Assembly: GCF_041260155.1 (NCBI RefSeq)
Contig: NC_091942.1
Coordinates: 14,347,501-14,411,500 of the forward strand
DNA: 64,000 nt
Reading direction: 5' to 3'
From: Ptychodera flava
Taxonomy: Eukaryota > Hemichordata > Enteropneusta > Ptychoderidae
Made by a program: the position numbers and the translations under genes. The notes below the pieces were generated by a model that was not told the origin of the DNA, made no database searches, and worked only from the letters and a program-made list of their open reading frames with translations. Each line of letters begins with the position of its first letter. Positions within the stretch are counted from its first letter, which is position 1. Shown here one piece after another: positions 45,601 to 56,253 of the stretch.

Positions 45601-48082
45601 CATGATTGTAACATCTAACTTTTGAAAGCTAAATCGTTCTCACTGTTGTTACACAAGATAAAACATACAAGGGCCACAATTCAAAGTTTGGTGAACATCA
45701 TATCAGAAGGTCACTTCATTAGATCTATACATCAAGTTGATCAACATAATAATATTTCCATTACATAACTTCACAAATCTCATGGAGGTCAACAAACCAT
45801 TAGAGATTATTTCTATTTCAGCAATGATAGATAGGTGACTGGGTAACTGATAAACTCACCAGCAATGATCAACTTTGGTTTGAAGAGCTTTGCATTATCC
45901 TGCAATTTCTCATAATCGATCAGACCGGACTCTGGGTTCACTTTGTATGGCATGGATTCAAAGAAAATGGATGTGGCCGATATTTTCTTTTTCTCTGTAA
46001 AGAATCCATGCGTTAAATGTCCACCATCTGGCAAGTCCAGACCCATGATACGTCCATGCGGTTCAACAACTCCGGTATAGACGGCGAAGTTTGCCGGTGA
46101 TCCTGAGTACGGCTGTACATTGACTCCCCACTTCTCAGGATCCAAGTCGTAGACTTCCAATGCTCTCTTCTGGCACAGTCTCTCAATGTCATCAATTACT
46201 TCATTACCTCCATAGTACCTGAAATTTAAAATTTTTTACAACTAACTGGGTATTTTTTTGGCAAATTAAGTGTCAGTGGAGCTCGAGATATCTTGAAATT
46301 ATGATTAATTCAATTCAAAACACCTGTAAATAGTGTCATTTTGATATTTTACAAAATGTCAAAATAACCATCGACATTAACACTATTAATCCTTCTCCTG
46401 CCAAGTTCACATTCATCGTCTTTTCAACTTGATTACAAGACACGTCCCACACATGTTGCATTTCACAAAAACTTGAATATTTGAAGGCCCGTAAATACCT
46501 AGATACTGTAAATATGTTTATTAACCAAACCTACAACTACACACCATTGTCACCAAGCCTGGTTAGGTGAAAATTGGTATAGATTTGGCTCAACACCACT
46601 TTCACTGACTGTGCAGATGGGCAAGTGATGTTGTCTGGCAGGATTAATTAAGGTTTATAATGAAATAAAGTCAAATGAAGCTTGCGGTGGATGTTTTTAA
46701 TGTGCAACTTGCAAGTTCACTGAAGATTGAGCATTGTAAATTCTGTCTGGCTATTGCAGACCATAGACCTTTGGAAATAGAAATACATGTGAACTTTTCA
46801 GAACTACTGATTCATTCATTCAGATTACTATGTTAGAAACCCAAAAATCTTTATAGGGATTTTTTTCCAAGTTATCAAATGATGAGGAAGTACATCTATG
46901 AACTTTGATTTAATGTAGATCGGCGACACTTAAAATAATGGCTTTTAGTACAGGTACCGCCATTTCATTTTCGAGGATACTGCTCATTGCAGTCATCAAA
47001 ATATATTAAACATTTTGTGTTTAATATATTTTGATGACTGCACAACCTGATTTAAATCTGGGGATCAAGAAGGCTGGAATTAAATGATGGAGTAATAATT
47101 CATTATAAAAATGTGAAAAAATTTTCAACTGCTGAAACTCGCACTTCCAACTGGTTTCTACGGTTTGTTTTAACCCTTTGAGTGTTGAAATTTTTCCCAC
47201 CAAAATTTTAGTGCAATATTTTACCAATTTTATGAATTTTTCTGTAATTTTTTGATAATTTTGGACCAAATGGATATCACATTTCATCGGCTACAGTTTT
47301 TAATCAAAATTTCTGCAAAAATCTGAAAAAAATTGACTGAGGTATATTTTTTATGGGCGACAAAAATTGACTTTGGTGCTCAAAGGGTTGAAGATTTGGA
47401 CAGAATTATGTACATAGTACAGTGGTGGAGGAACTGAACAGACTTCATGTATTACTAAGTAATGATTGTGATATGCTTTCCTGAAATTCTAATAGAATGA
47501 CCTACAGTACTACATGGAATATCCCTAATGCATTGGTATACAGCAAATATTCTTCAGATTGTCACAGATGGTCGCCATAAAACTAAATAAATTATATTTG
47601 AATCGGGGGGCCGGGGTCTGTCCTCGGTATAAAGGCTACTGTGTATGTCACAGTCTTGTGTTGGTTGTGGTATTGTACTATAAAAGGAAAGGGAAGTTAC
47701 CTATTCTTTAGCATTTGTAAATTAATATAATATGAAAATTATCGTAAATTGTAATCACCAATTGCCAGAAATTGATGAGAAAGGAAGTATAGTACATATG
47801 CAGCAATTTCACGACAACTCTGACGGGAGAAACTCACCTCACTCCCGGATAGCCTTCAGAGTACTTGTTATTGAGACATGATCCTAGAGTTTGAAGGACT
47901 GCTTTACTGGCGAAATTTTCTGATGCAATGAGTTCCAATCCACGTTTTTGACGGTTTCTCTCCTTGATGAGAAGCTCATACATTTCTGGGTCATCCTCTT
48001 TCAGAGGGTCTTGCAGAGTCCACTCTGCATCGTGTCCGTTGATCTTGTCGTAGCTTGGTTTGTCCATTGATGTGTCTTCCAT
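39476..48082 (-). CDS. SHMT1: Serine hydroxymethyltransferase, seven coding exons
   Basis: PLP-dependent enzyme that interconverts serine plus tetrahydrofolate with glycine plus 5,10-methylene-tetrahydrofolate, feeding one-carbon units to thymidylate, purine and methionine synthesis. Coding exons (- strand order): 48082-47838, 46218-45860, 43277-43065, 42358-42245, 41677-41555, 40900-40673 and 39642-39476. The total is 1449 nt, or 482 aa, with all phases consistent. Landmarks: [57 protein letters not shown], the PLP-binding [11 protein letters not shown] (Lys258), [33 protein letters not shown] and [13 protein letters not shown]. The length and the [12 protein letters not shown] start fit the cytosolic form; no mitochondrial presequence is present on this start. 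An upstream first exon could add one. The SHMT1/SHMT2 label follows vertebrate usage and may not apply if the animal has a single gene. Confidence 0.97.
40673..40900 (-). CDS. SHMT1: SHMT coding exon 6
   Basis: 228 nt between ttccatag and GTATTT. It encodes [40 protein letters not shown] and APALTSRKF, to VEYIHRG. Confidence 0.96.
41555..41677 (-). CDS. SHMT1: SHMT coding exon 5
   Basis: 123 nt between ttgacag and an atypical donor, ACAG|GTCTGA. It encodes [20 protein letters not shown] to RGYTIATG. The donor is accepted because the phase and protein sequence continue exactly into GGTDNHL of the next exon. Confidence 0.93.
42245..42358 (-). CDS. SHMT1: SHMT coding exon 4
   Basis: 114 nt between cattcag and GTAGGT. 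It encodes [20 protein letters not shown] then [17 protein letters not shown]. Confidence 0.95.
43065..43277 (-). CDS. SHMT1: SHMT coding exon 3 (PLP lysine)
   Basis: 213 nt between tcatag and GTAAGT. It includes [19 protein letters not shown] and the Schiff-base lysine in [10 protein letters not shown], to MIFYRKG. Confidence 0.96.
44013..45245. mobile_element. 1.23-kb non-autonomous element with 150-bp satellite core, in SHMT intron 2
   Basis: The ends are AGTCCCCAC (44013-44021) and GTGGGGACT (45237-45245), perfect inverted repeats. Inside are six copies of a 150-bp unit; the motif CCATATTGGATC recurs every 150 bp (149 for the last step). An ACGC/ACGG tetranucleotide tract follows (about 45141-45200), then a 3' hairpin (AGTCCCCCGGAC, GGT, GTCCGTGGGGACT). 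Satellite core, ACGG-type microsatellite and 3' hairpin are the hallmarks described for invertebrate Helentron-associated (HINE, 'pearl') elements; the class is inference. It carries no protein. Confidence 0.75.
44110..45060 (+). repeat. 150-bp tandem satellite, six copies
   Basis: Each unit contains TGTCCTTGTACCAACTTTGA, ATGGCTCTGTACATGAAAAA, and a GC-rich palindrome that is perfect in three copies (GGCCGCC-T/A-GGCGGCC), followed by ATATTGGATCGTATCACA. Because 150 is a multiple of three, long periodic open frames appear on the - strand; these are artefacts. Confidence 0.9.
45447..45537 (-). mobile_element. Short TTAA-flanked element, inverted copy
   Basis: TAACCTGTTCATCCCC at the left and AAGGGTTAA at the right. 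The core is the reverse complement of the 39055 element (AACAATGGGTTTGGGCCAAA). It lies in SHMT intron 2, just beyond the satellite element. Confidence 0.55.
45860..46218 (-). CDS. SHMT1: SHMT coding exon 2
   Basis: 359 nt between aatttcag and GTGAGT. It encodes [20 protein letters not shown], the [19 protein letters not shown] block, GHLTHGFF and FFESMPYKV, to PKLIIAG. Confidence 0.96.
46988..47042. repeat. Perfect 25-bp hairpin with 5-nt loop
   Basis: Arms 46988-47012 and 47018-47042 are exact reverse complements (for example TGCAGTCATCAAAATATATT) around TTTTG. Exact identity over 25 AT-rich pairs implies a recent origin or selection. Confidence 0.95.
47170..47391 (-). mobile_element. piggyBac-type MITE, copy in SHMT intron 1
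   Basis: It starts TTAACCCTTTGAGTG and ends CACTTT-like CTCAAAGGGTTGA. The interior is the reverse complement of the copy at 61041-61293 (shared AATTTTGGACCAAAT, CAAAATTTTAGTGCAA, AAAAATTGACT). Confidence 0.65.
47838..48082 (-). CDS. SHMT1: SHMT coding exon 1
   Basis: From ATG 48082 to donor GTGAGT, ending in phase 2 (AG|G for Arg82). An acceptor (ttcaag|AGATGG) lies directly upstream, so transcription begins in a separate 5' exon. It encodes the N-terminal arm, [16 protein letters not shown] and [11 protein letters not shown]. Confidence 0.95.
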
Positions 48083-49378
48083 CTCTTGAACATGACGGAA
48101 ACAAAAAAGAAGTGTTAGCGGTTAGGCCAGAGAAATAAAATTACTGTTCCTCACATCTTTTAAGGAAGTGAAATTGTTTTTAATTTTTTTTTAACAAACA
48201 AGCAAAATCTCCAACTAGCTTCATTGTTACTGTCTAGATTTAACAAACTGTCCCCAATAATCGAGGCATTAGATATACAGGCAGTTTTGACAGAACAAAT
48301 TCTGAACTTTTCCACATGCACCAAGAAGTAAAACAAATAACTTAAAAATATGCACAACAAAAATGCCATAAAAGTTGAAAAGCATTAAAATAATTGCAAC
48401 GTAGAAGTACTGGTATATATTTGGTGCAATTTCAACAAAATATTTTCAAAGTGGCTACAGCAGGAACGGTGATTCCAGCATTATATGGAATTCTGGATAC
48501 ATTTGCTTTGAGCAATATGAGAGCAGCATATCCAACAATGTTAATTCAAACAATACACATAATTGACAAGAACAGTATATCAAAACATTTTTTGCAGCTG
48601 AATGTGGTCGCTTGTCTAGTTAATAATTAGACAAAGAACAAAATCCAACAGGGGTTTGGTTTCGTTTGTCTTTTTTTCAGCATGACCAGAAACACACTTA
48701 GGGTAAACAATTCTTTGTACTGATTATCAGCTACACATCACTTATTATACACTTATTGCCAGATATTTAGTGGTCATCCTTGGTACACGATTATTGCTGT
48801 TTTACTTTGCTTTTTACATTTTCTAGTTATAAGAAACTCCATTATAATAATTCTTGAACGCATGTTCTGTAAATGTCTCATAGAAAAATTTCGGACATGT
48901 ACTTGAACTATTTATTTGTTCATATCAACAGTAGAATTGTGATGTCAATTAGAATCAAGCTGTTTTATTTGTCTGGTAGATATAAAGTCCGCTCAACTTC
49001 AAAATCTACTTCAATTCAGTATGAAGTGAAGGCTGACAAGAAGACAATGATAATGAAGCTTTGATTACTTTTTACCAAGGTTTGAGATGTACTTGAGAAG
49101 AATTTGTACTACACGAAGTCAAATGTCAATACCCGTGGAATCAAAGACGAGCATAAAGTCGGAGCTTTCACACACACTGATATCATGTCATCACATGAAT
49201 TTTCTGTCATTGTAATGTGTAAATTGGTTTTTCTGTGAACTGGCTGTGTATGCAAAATATAAATAGGAAGCAAATGTTATCATGTATGAGAGCAAAATGT
49301 ATGGCAGGGTATTACTGGAACAACAGTTCAGAAAAGCTTGAACCATCAGACTAGTTTGGATCAACAACTATGCTAATG

Positions 49379-49680
49379 CATTCATATGGGTGAAATGTTT
49401 GATACGACAAAATCACACTGTAAAGTTTGAACCTTTTTTGAACCTTTTTTTCTGTCAGTGGTACAGTTTACCCATTCATATGGGTGAAATGATTGATGTG
49501 ACAAAATAATGCTCTTTAGAGTTTGAACCTTTTTTGAACCTTTTGTTCTGTCAGTGGTACACTTTGCATGGACTGGATCAAAGCTTTTTCCTGTCAGTGG
49601 CAGTTTGCAGGTTCTGGATGGAACCTTTTTTTGAACCTTTAAATTTCTGTCAGTGGTAGTTTGCAAAGACTGGATCAAAT
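49379..49680 (+). repeat. 94-bp tandem repeat, two full units and degenerate extensions
   Basis: CATTCATATGGGTGAAATG begins at 49379 and again at 49473. GTTTGAACCTTTTTTGAACC and TTCTGTCAGTGGTA recur in each unit, and shorter rearranged pieces continue to about 49680. Confidence 0.85.
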
Positions 49681-52600
49681 TTAATTGATTTGTGTTTTCT
49701 ATCAAGCTGCAAATCAAACATATCTTCCTGGAGTTCCATAAGATTTGATGTAAGCCATCCACTCAATGGCCAATCAATAGTGGGTGTTTCCTTTAGAGAT
49801 ATCAAAATTACACTCAATATAGGGGGAGTCTTTTGATTTACACACTAAATTTTCAAGATGTCATCAGCTGAATCAAACAAAATTCACCCTGAACAAGAAA
49901 GGAACAGTGGGATCCACAGGTATCAATTATCCCCAGCACAGCAGCATGCAATATTGGCATTACAGGAAAATCATAAACACCCTCATTCACTCAATTGTTA
50001 TTGCTCAAGGAATAATACCCAAGTTACTAAATCACATGTATTCAACAGTGACCACAAATAGTAATACAGAAAAGGCATGGCATGACTGTGGTAGAGGACA
50101 GTCAAACATCTCTTGTTTTGTATCAATGTATTCATGTTTTCTAACCTACCATTAAAATTCTTTAACCGAATATAAAATTTATATGATACTAAAGCCTGAT
50201 TAGAATTCCATGCTTTGGCCTCAAAAACTCTTACACATCGATAGACACATCAACTGAAATGATAATGCAATTTAAATCTTATCAAACTCTTTTCACTGTC
50301 GCCTAGCTCGCCTATTAATTCTTATTAGTTCACATGCAGTTTTTGTACAGGAATTTTAAGGTTTCAAAATATTGATGTGTCAAGAAGTCTAATAATGTGA
50401 ATGTAGCCCATTCATTCAATCAAATTCCATCTATGTTTCTCAATGAAAACATTGAATGGCTGTAAACGATCCCAAATTTTAAGACATCACTTCATAGCAA
50501 AGTTAAAGATCAACCATTGTTATCTACACACAATGGATATTTCAGTTTTATGAGGGTCACAAAGAGAACATCTCAACAAAATTTACACCATTGCCACAAA
50601 TCAGTACGATTATCAGCTCTTTTGATCAACAGTCAAACCTCTGTGAAATACAGTACCCAGTGTAATCATGCCATGATATAGCAAAGCAAAAAAATCATGT
50701 GCAACGCCAGCTGCATTAATCCTAGCTGTGAATACACAAACAGATTAAGATCAATTTCCACAATTTTGCTTTCATTTACTTAACATAAACTGTAGTCTAA
50801 TGTAATTCCCAACCAGATTATCTCAAATTTGAATGAAAGGGTTTAAAAAACGACAAACAGCTTTTTTCCTATCAGTTTCATTGACCCATACAGGTCAGTA
50901 CAAGAGCAGACTATGATTGATTAATTTGGATTTTTTTCAAATGCCACAACAATAATACCTAGAACTATATCTGCCTGCCCACATTGGCTTGCAACAATAC
51001 AATTGTACAGTTCAAAATACAGAAACATAGTAGCACAGTAATGTGATCAGGTTGTGATCAAGATTTTTGATGAGTCAGCAGATCTGAACCTATGAACTGT
51101 GTTGTGTACCCAAAATCACCAGACGCAGATGTCTGAGGTCAGCTGATAGGGTGAGCATGTCACTTGACTTTATTTCATTTGACCTTTGAAGTTTGACTTT
51201 ACATGATAAAAATCAGAACAACAGCTGTAGAAACAAACAAAAGCTGTATCTTTTGACATTTTGTTTTCAATCTGTTCTCTATTTGTTGACATGAATGGAA
51301 TAACTTGATGATTGGAGTGGCATGCACTGATAATGAGTTATTTATTATGTATAAAAACATGTTTTTCCAAAAACTTTACATCCTGAGCTTCAATTATTTT
51401 CCTGATGATCAGTACAATACTTGACTTATTCAAAAAGGATGGTCATGTTTAATAGACAAGGAATTTTACAGCAGAACGCCCTCTGTTTTTCAAGAAAGGC
51501 TTTAGTCAATTTTGGAAAGTTCATATTTCATGCTAGTTAGCACTCTCACAAAACATGTAACACAGTAAATTTGTTTTTCAAAAAAAATTGGGGGGGGGGG
51601 TTGGTTTAGCAAGCATACTTTTGATTAGATGGTACATTACAATGGCTTATATGGCACTCTAATTTGGAGCATTTAACAGTTCATAGAAGGACTAATAACA
51701 AAACACATCACAATGATAAAGCAAAGTTTGGATGTCCTGTTCTAATCATTTCATGATGACACAGCAATTTACAAGGCACAGTGGCATTCCATGTTTTTAT
51801 TATGAGATGACACTATACTACAATCAATCACTCACAGAAAAAAAAACTGAATCAGGATCCAACAGTAGGTTTTTATGAATTGTCAAGAACAAAGAGGAAA
51901 CAATTTGAATTTTTTACACAAATTACCGCTTTACAGTACCAAGATTCCACAATGATTTGGTCAGTAAGCTAGGATATATTGCGAAGCAAACAGCAGAATC
52001 AATTTTGAACTGAATGTACAAGACAACCAACATTTTATGGTTGACTATAAACATCTTGGACATAAACCTACTTAAGGTAGAGCTGCATGTTGCCAACATT
52101 ATTTTTTCAAAAGAATTTTTCTTATCTAAGGTGACAAGAAAAATCACCTCATACCATTTATTTTCCAAATGCAGAGATTCTAAAGTTTAGTATGGTAGCA
52201 ATAGTTTACTCGAACGATGACAGGGTTGTATATTTGGGGTAAAAAACCTCAATTTTGGTGACTATTAATAATAAAAAATAATTTAAGTCTAAAACCTTAA
52301 TACCAATTTCTGATATGTTATATTTCACTTGAAACAAAAGTATATATTTAGAAAAACACAACATTTTATTTTCCATTATCTATCCTCATTCTAAAATGGC
52401 AAGGGTTGAAAGACTGACATTCAAAAAAGTGATTAAAAACATGATTAGCAAAATTAAAATGCATCATTCAAAATGTAAGCACTTTATTGACAAACAAAAT
52501 AGTTTTTTTGCTATATAGTATTTAAAGAACATAGTGTGAAAATGTCAGAAAATATGACCCAGCCAGAGTGGAGCTAAATTCTTTGGAAATCTTGAAATTG

Positions 52601-53455
52601 GGGAAAAAAGAGAAGGCAGGAAATTGGGAGATTTGCATACATTTGCATAAATTAACACTTCTTTATCATGCAACTTACCTCAACAATTTTTTTAATCTTG
52701 GGTTAAAAAATTTATTAATGAATATGTGCAAAAAAGTGATTTTGAGCAAAGTATCCTTTGTTGGGTGCAGTGCCCCCTTAATCACCATAACAAAAATGCC
52801 ATTTCTGGGTTTTTTTCAAGAAAATTTAAAAATTTTTTTGTTTTATTTTCACCTAAATTTGACCATGCTTTGTTTTCAAAAGACAAAACTTTCTTTCCTT
52901 CACATTTCTGTTTACGAGCAACATTTAAAATAACAAGAGATTGAAATCAATATGAAAGAAAGTAGGGCTGTGGTGAAGCTAAGTCAATACAGCAAATTGT
53001 TTGCTTAGAAAAACCAGTTTACTGAGGAAACCAATATTACAGATTTTCTGTAAGAAAAGCGAGCATGACGTCTGCGAAAACCAATTTTTTTCTCGCTGAC
53101 GTCAAACCTCTGTTTTCTTATGAAAACATCTACTTGAATACACTGTGACTGATTTGTGCAGTTTCTACCAATATCTGCATGAAACTTCGTGATTTCATTT
53201 GTGCCTCAGAATTCTGATGCAAGACAGCCAGTTGTGTAACACGAATTTCATTTACATACTGATTATGGTTGTTTTACTGGAATAGATTTTAGAAAAGGGC
53301 GTCCGGTTTAGCGGGGATCGTGGAATTAGTGAATTTGTGACTGAAATATCCATTCTTGTAATGTCTCATTGTAAATTTAACTACAGTAATAACCATTTCG
53401 AAAAGTTCTTCTCTCCTAGGATGGAACATTAGACGAAGTGACGATGTTTGGTTAC

Positions 53456-53522
53456 CATCATCCGTCGTTAAATTTGGCTTTGAACTACGCCATGGTTTTG
53501 TTTTCACCGTCACTACCACCAT
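53456..53522 (-). CDS. Candidate alternative first exon of SHMT (N-terminal extension)
   Basis: ATG in a strong context (AAAATGG) opens 22 codons, MVVVTVKTKPWRSSKPNLTT then DD, ending at a weak donor (GATG|GTAACC). Splicing to the acceptor at 48084 reads GAG ATG GAA, in frame with SHMT, and would add 23 residues. The first 20 have five basic and no acidic residues, compatible with a mitochondrial presequence. Two E2F-like sites lie 50-250 bp upstream. An in-frame TGA just 5' of the ATG makes it the first possible start. No transcript evidence. Confidence 0.3.
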
Positions 53523-53572
53523 TTTGCGAGACTTTCACCTTGACACATATGAATGGCATGTGTTTCAGTATC

Positions 53573-53580
53573 GCGGGAAA
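53573..53580 (-). promoter_or_regulatory. E2F-like site, TTTCCCGC
   Basis: GCGGGAAA on the + strand, TTTCCCGC on the - strand, about 50 bp upstream of the candidate start at 53522. A second, GGCGGGAAA, lies at 53764-53772. Both match the E2F consensus; use is inferred. Confidence 0.4.
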
Positions 53581-54020
53581 AGGAGGAAAAGAGAAGCGCC
53601 ATCTGACAGAATGCCGAGAAGCCCTTCAATTTCCAGCGGCCGAAAGTGAGACTGGTTTGAGCCGGACAACATCCATCCGCGTATTTGTAAGACAACAGGG
53701 TACAAGTAAAAACCGTTGTTGAGTAACTCGTCGGCGAGGATCAGCGATTACCGCTCAACTCGTGGCGGGAAACGGCCCTTTCCGAACGCTTTGTTAACTT
53801 CCTATGTAGTTACGAGTGAGCGTGCTGGCCTTGCAGTGTTTTTATCTGTCTGACGTACACGGGGCACAGAGTGCGCCGCGCAGCGCGGCTCAGTGCAGTC
53901 GGGTGGCTTCACTTCACAACATCGCGCACGATACATATCGAGAAGCGACATAGTTTCACCATCGGTAGGAACTTTATCATAAATGTTTTGATTAAAAATG
54001 ACTAGGAAAATCATACTTAC

Positions 54021-54188
54021 CACAATGTTAACTTTTTTCCCCGAAACCACACTGCTGTATTGACAACCAGCTGGCACTTCTTCCCTGCTACCTTTGCGTA
54101 TGCTCGACGAAGAAATAAATGGCGCGCTGAGGGCTTGTATTACTTTTTCTATCAGCAAGAGTTCACCAGATTCCACGCTGAGCACCAA
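54021..54188 (-). other. Probable 5' non-coding exon of SHMT (5' limit uncertain)
   Basis: On the - strand a strong donor, CATTGTG|GTAAGTATG, ends at 54021. The sequence before it is CpG-rich. Joined to the acceptor at 48084, the frame of the SHMT ATG meets TAA close by, so this exon would be untranslated. A short upstream ORF, starting ATGGACGCTGAT, lies just 5' near 54210. A second - strand donor (TTTCAG|GTAAGG at 54609) may mark another 5' exon. Confidence 0.45.
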
Positions 54189-54189
54189 T

Positions 54190-54560
54190 CAACGAGGAGA
54201 ATCAGCGTCCATGACCCCAAAACTCTTTGACCTTATCTTGTTCTGTAACAGACCACTTCCGCTATAGCTACAGAGGGCGCACTACAATGTGCCTCTGGGC
54301 CGGCCGCTGGTGGCGGTACATACGTGCAATCTGCTCCCTTTAATTGATACAAGCAGCAAATGTACTGTTCTACTGATGCGGGAATATTTTTTTCTTTTGA
54401 GGTAAGTTTTGCGCAGAAAGAGTGACTCAGTCTAGCCCCAAGACTGCGTGATACGAACGTGCCTGCCACGTTACAGGACATGTGTTGTTGACTGAGGTTT
54501 AAAAGAAGCTAGGGAGGTAAGACGGGACACAGAGGGACCAGACAGACGGGACATCCCGAC
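54190..54560. promoter_or_regulatory. Divergent promoter region between SHMT and the zinc-finger gene
   Basis: GC- and CpG-rich relative to its flanks, with an ETS-type CACTTCCG near 54254 and many CpGs (GGGCCGGCCGC near 54297). On the + strand a donor, GGGAG|GTAAGACGG (54516), fits a first exon for the zinc-finger gene. The head-to-head layout suggests a shared promoter. Confidence 0.4.
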
Positions 54561-55989
54561 TCCATTGTTCAAGCATGGAGCGTAGAAGGCTAATACTCGC
54601 CCCCTTACCTGAAAGATATAATCTTCTCCTCTCACTTTCCTCAACGAAACTTGAAAGTACGACTATCTTTCAAAATCAGAATAAAAATCAGGGGTCGCTT
54701 CGCAAATTTAGTAACAAGAGAAACAACATACAATAACTCAATCATTAATAGCAATTCAAGCTGGCCGTTTTACCTTTGTTTAATAATATTAACTCTTTGT
54801 GTAGGACAAATTAAATTTTATGTTTTCACATGAGCTTCAGATGAGTCCACACAAATATACTAGCAAAGAGTTATGAAAAAAATCTGAGAGGCCAAATATC
54901 TGTCCCTGAGCCGTTGTTTACCTCTGTATCGAATACCAGGCTATGTTAAGTGTACATAATAAAAACACTTTATATACTCAAATGATACTTCAGGTTCTGT
55001 ATCAGTAGACCACTTCCATGATGCTTGTATGGCTGCACATCCGGGCATTTTTGTTGGTTTGAATCTGTCAGTTTGATTTCAAACTCTGCTGTACTGTACC
55101 ATACTATTCAGAATGGGTACTCTATGAACATGTCGTCTATGAATGAAAATACAATTCTTTGTAAGAGTCTTACCAAAGGAAGGAAAAGTTGACTGGCCAC
55201 ATACTGATGAAAAATAGCATGATGTAAAGTCATGAAGGGGTCATGAAAGTGGTCTATAGCGGTAAATGCCATTTTCATAATTTCTGTAGCATTAGCCACT
55301 CTTGTACGAAGTCGATGTAGTTAATTTTGGGCTCTGTGAACCTCAATACACTGTTGTAGTCATGATTGTTGCCTCCATGATTCAAGCCTTGTGCCTTTAA
55401 AATTTTAATATAAAGAAAGAACTGCAACTGTGACTGAATGATTACACAATAATCATATGTTATCATTTTGGGATTCGAAATAGATTGTGCTTCAGTTGGA
55501 TGCAAAAAAGATGAATATAGTCCTATTTCAAAATTTCCAACCATTGGCTAACTGGTTTAAAATCTTTGGTTTCCTGCAGAATACTGTGAACCCAGGTGTC
55601 ACCTTTGCATCTCAGTTGTTAGTCTTTCTACGTAAATTCATCATTTCTTCTCTAAATAAAATGACAAGGCTAGGTAGTAATTTGAGTTTTAAATTAGTTT
55701 ATGGATACCAGACCAAATTGTCTGCAAGTATTTACCATTTCTTTTCATTGTACTCATTTTCTCTTTCCAACCAAGCCCACATAAGAAGTCTTACTCAATT
55801 AATGAACATCTACTTGTCCCTACAGTTGTTTCCAGAATACTCAAAGATACCCATCTTGAAGAAGATTTCTGAATGACCAACCATTAAAAGGAACTGAAAA
55901 AGACCAAGAGTGTCACTTCTGAATTCTCTTGACACTATTATCTCTGCATCTTCAAGACAAGAGGAGAGCAGCACCAAAAAAAGTCTAGT
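54561..55989. other. Region between divergent promoter and zinc-finger ORF
   Basis: Probably 5' intron of the zinc-finger gene. A pyrimidine-rich acceptor, ctctgcatcttcaag, ends at 55956 and keeps the zinc-finger frame open. Open frames on both strands (55487-55876 +, 55108-55544 -) are not recognisable. Confidence 0.4.
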
Positions 55990-56253
55990 ATGGATTCAAT
56001 CGAAGATTCTTCGTCTGCAGAGAGTGTGGCACAGGCTGTGCCTGAAAAGTCTGGTATGGATTCAATGGAAGATTCTTCGTCTGCAGAGAGTGTGGCACAG
56101 GCTGTGCCTGAAAAGTCTAGTATGGATTCAATGGAAGATTCTTCGTCTGCAGAGAGTGTGGCACAGGCTGTGCCTGAAAAGTCTGGTATGGATTCAATCG
56201 AAGATTCTTCATCTGCAGAGTGTGTGGCACAGGCTGTGCCTGAAACAGAGAAC
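55990..56253 (+). repeat. 66-bp in-frame minisatellite, four copies
   Basis: Each copy encodes 22 residues. Copies differ by one or a few bases (ATG/ATC for Met/Ile, AGT/GGT, one Ser to Cys), indicating recent expansion. Confidence 0.95.

Larger units (their letters stand above)
46219..47837 (-). other. SHMT intron 1, with a hairpin and a TTAA MITE
   Basis: It holds the perfect hairpin at 46988-47042 and the 222-bp MITE at 47170-47391. The remainder is AT-rich without further visible structure. Confidence 0.7.
48085..54020 (-). other. 5' intron of SHMT
   Basis: 5.9 kb between the presumed non-coding exon and coding exon 1. It holds a 94-bp tandem repeat (49379-49680), a G tract (51590-51600) and, at its right end, a CpG-rich block with a possible alternative first exon (53456-53522). 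I see nothing assignable in 49700-53280. Confidence 0.5.

Noticed and set aside
39476..48082. Calling the gene mitochondrial SHMT2
   Set aside because: The annotated start gives a 482-aa protein without presequence, matching cytosolic length; only the unproven exon at 53456-53522 could add a targeting peptide.
55180..55290. Possible - strand exon (ending in a GTAAGA donor) upstream of SHMT
   Set aside because: Short open frame, no recognisable homology and no partner exon; splice-like motifs of this quality are common by chance.
55487..55876. + strand open frame of 129 codons 5' of the zinc-finger gene
   Set aside because: Starts at GTG, low-complexity hydrophobic/Ser content, and a different frame from the zinc-finger ORF; probably intron.
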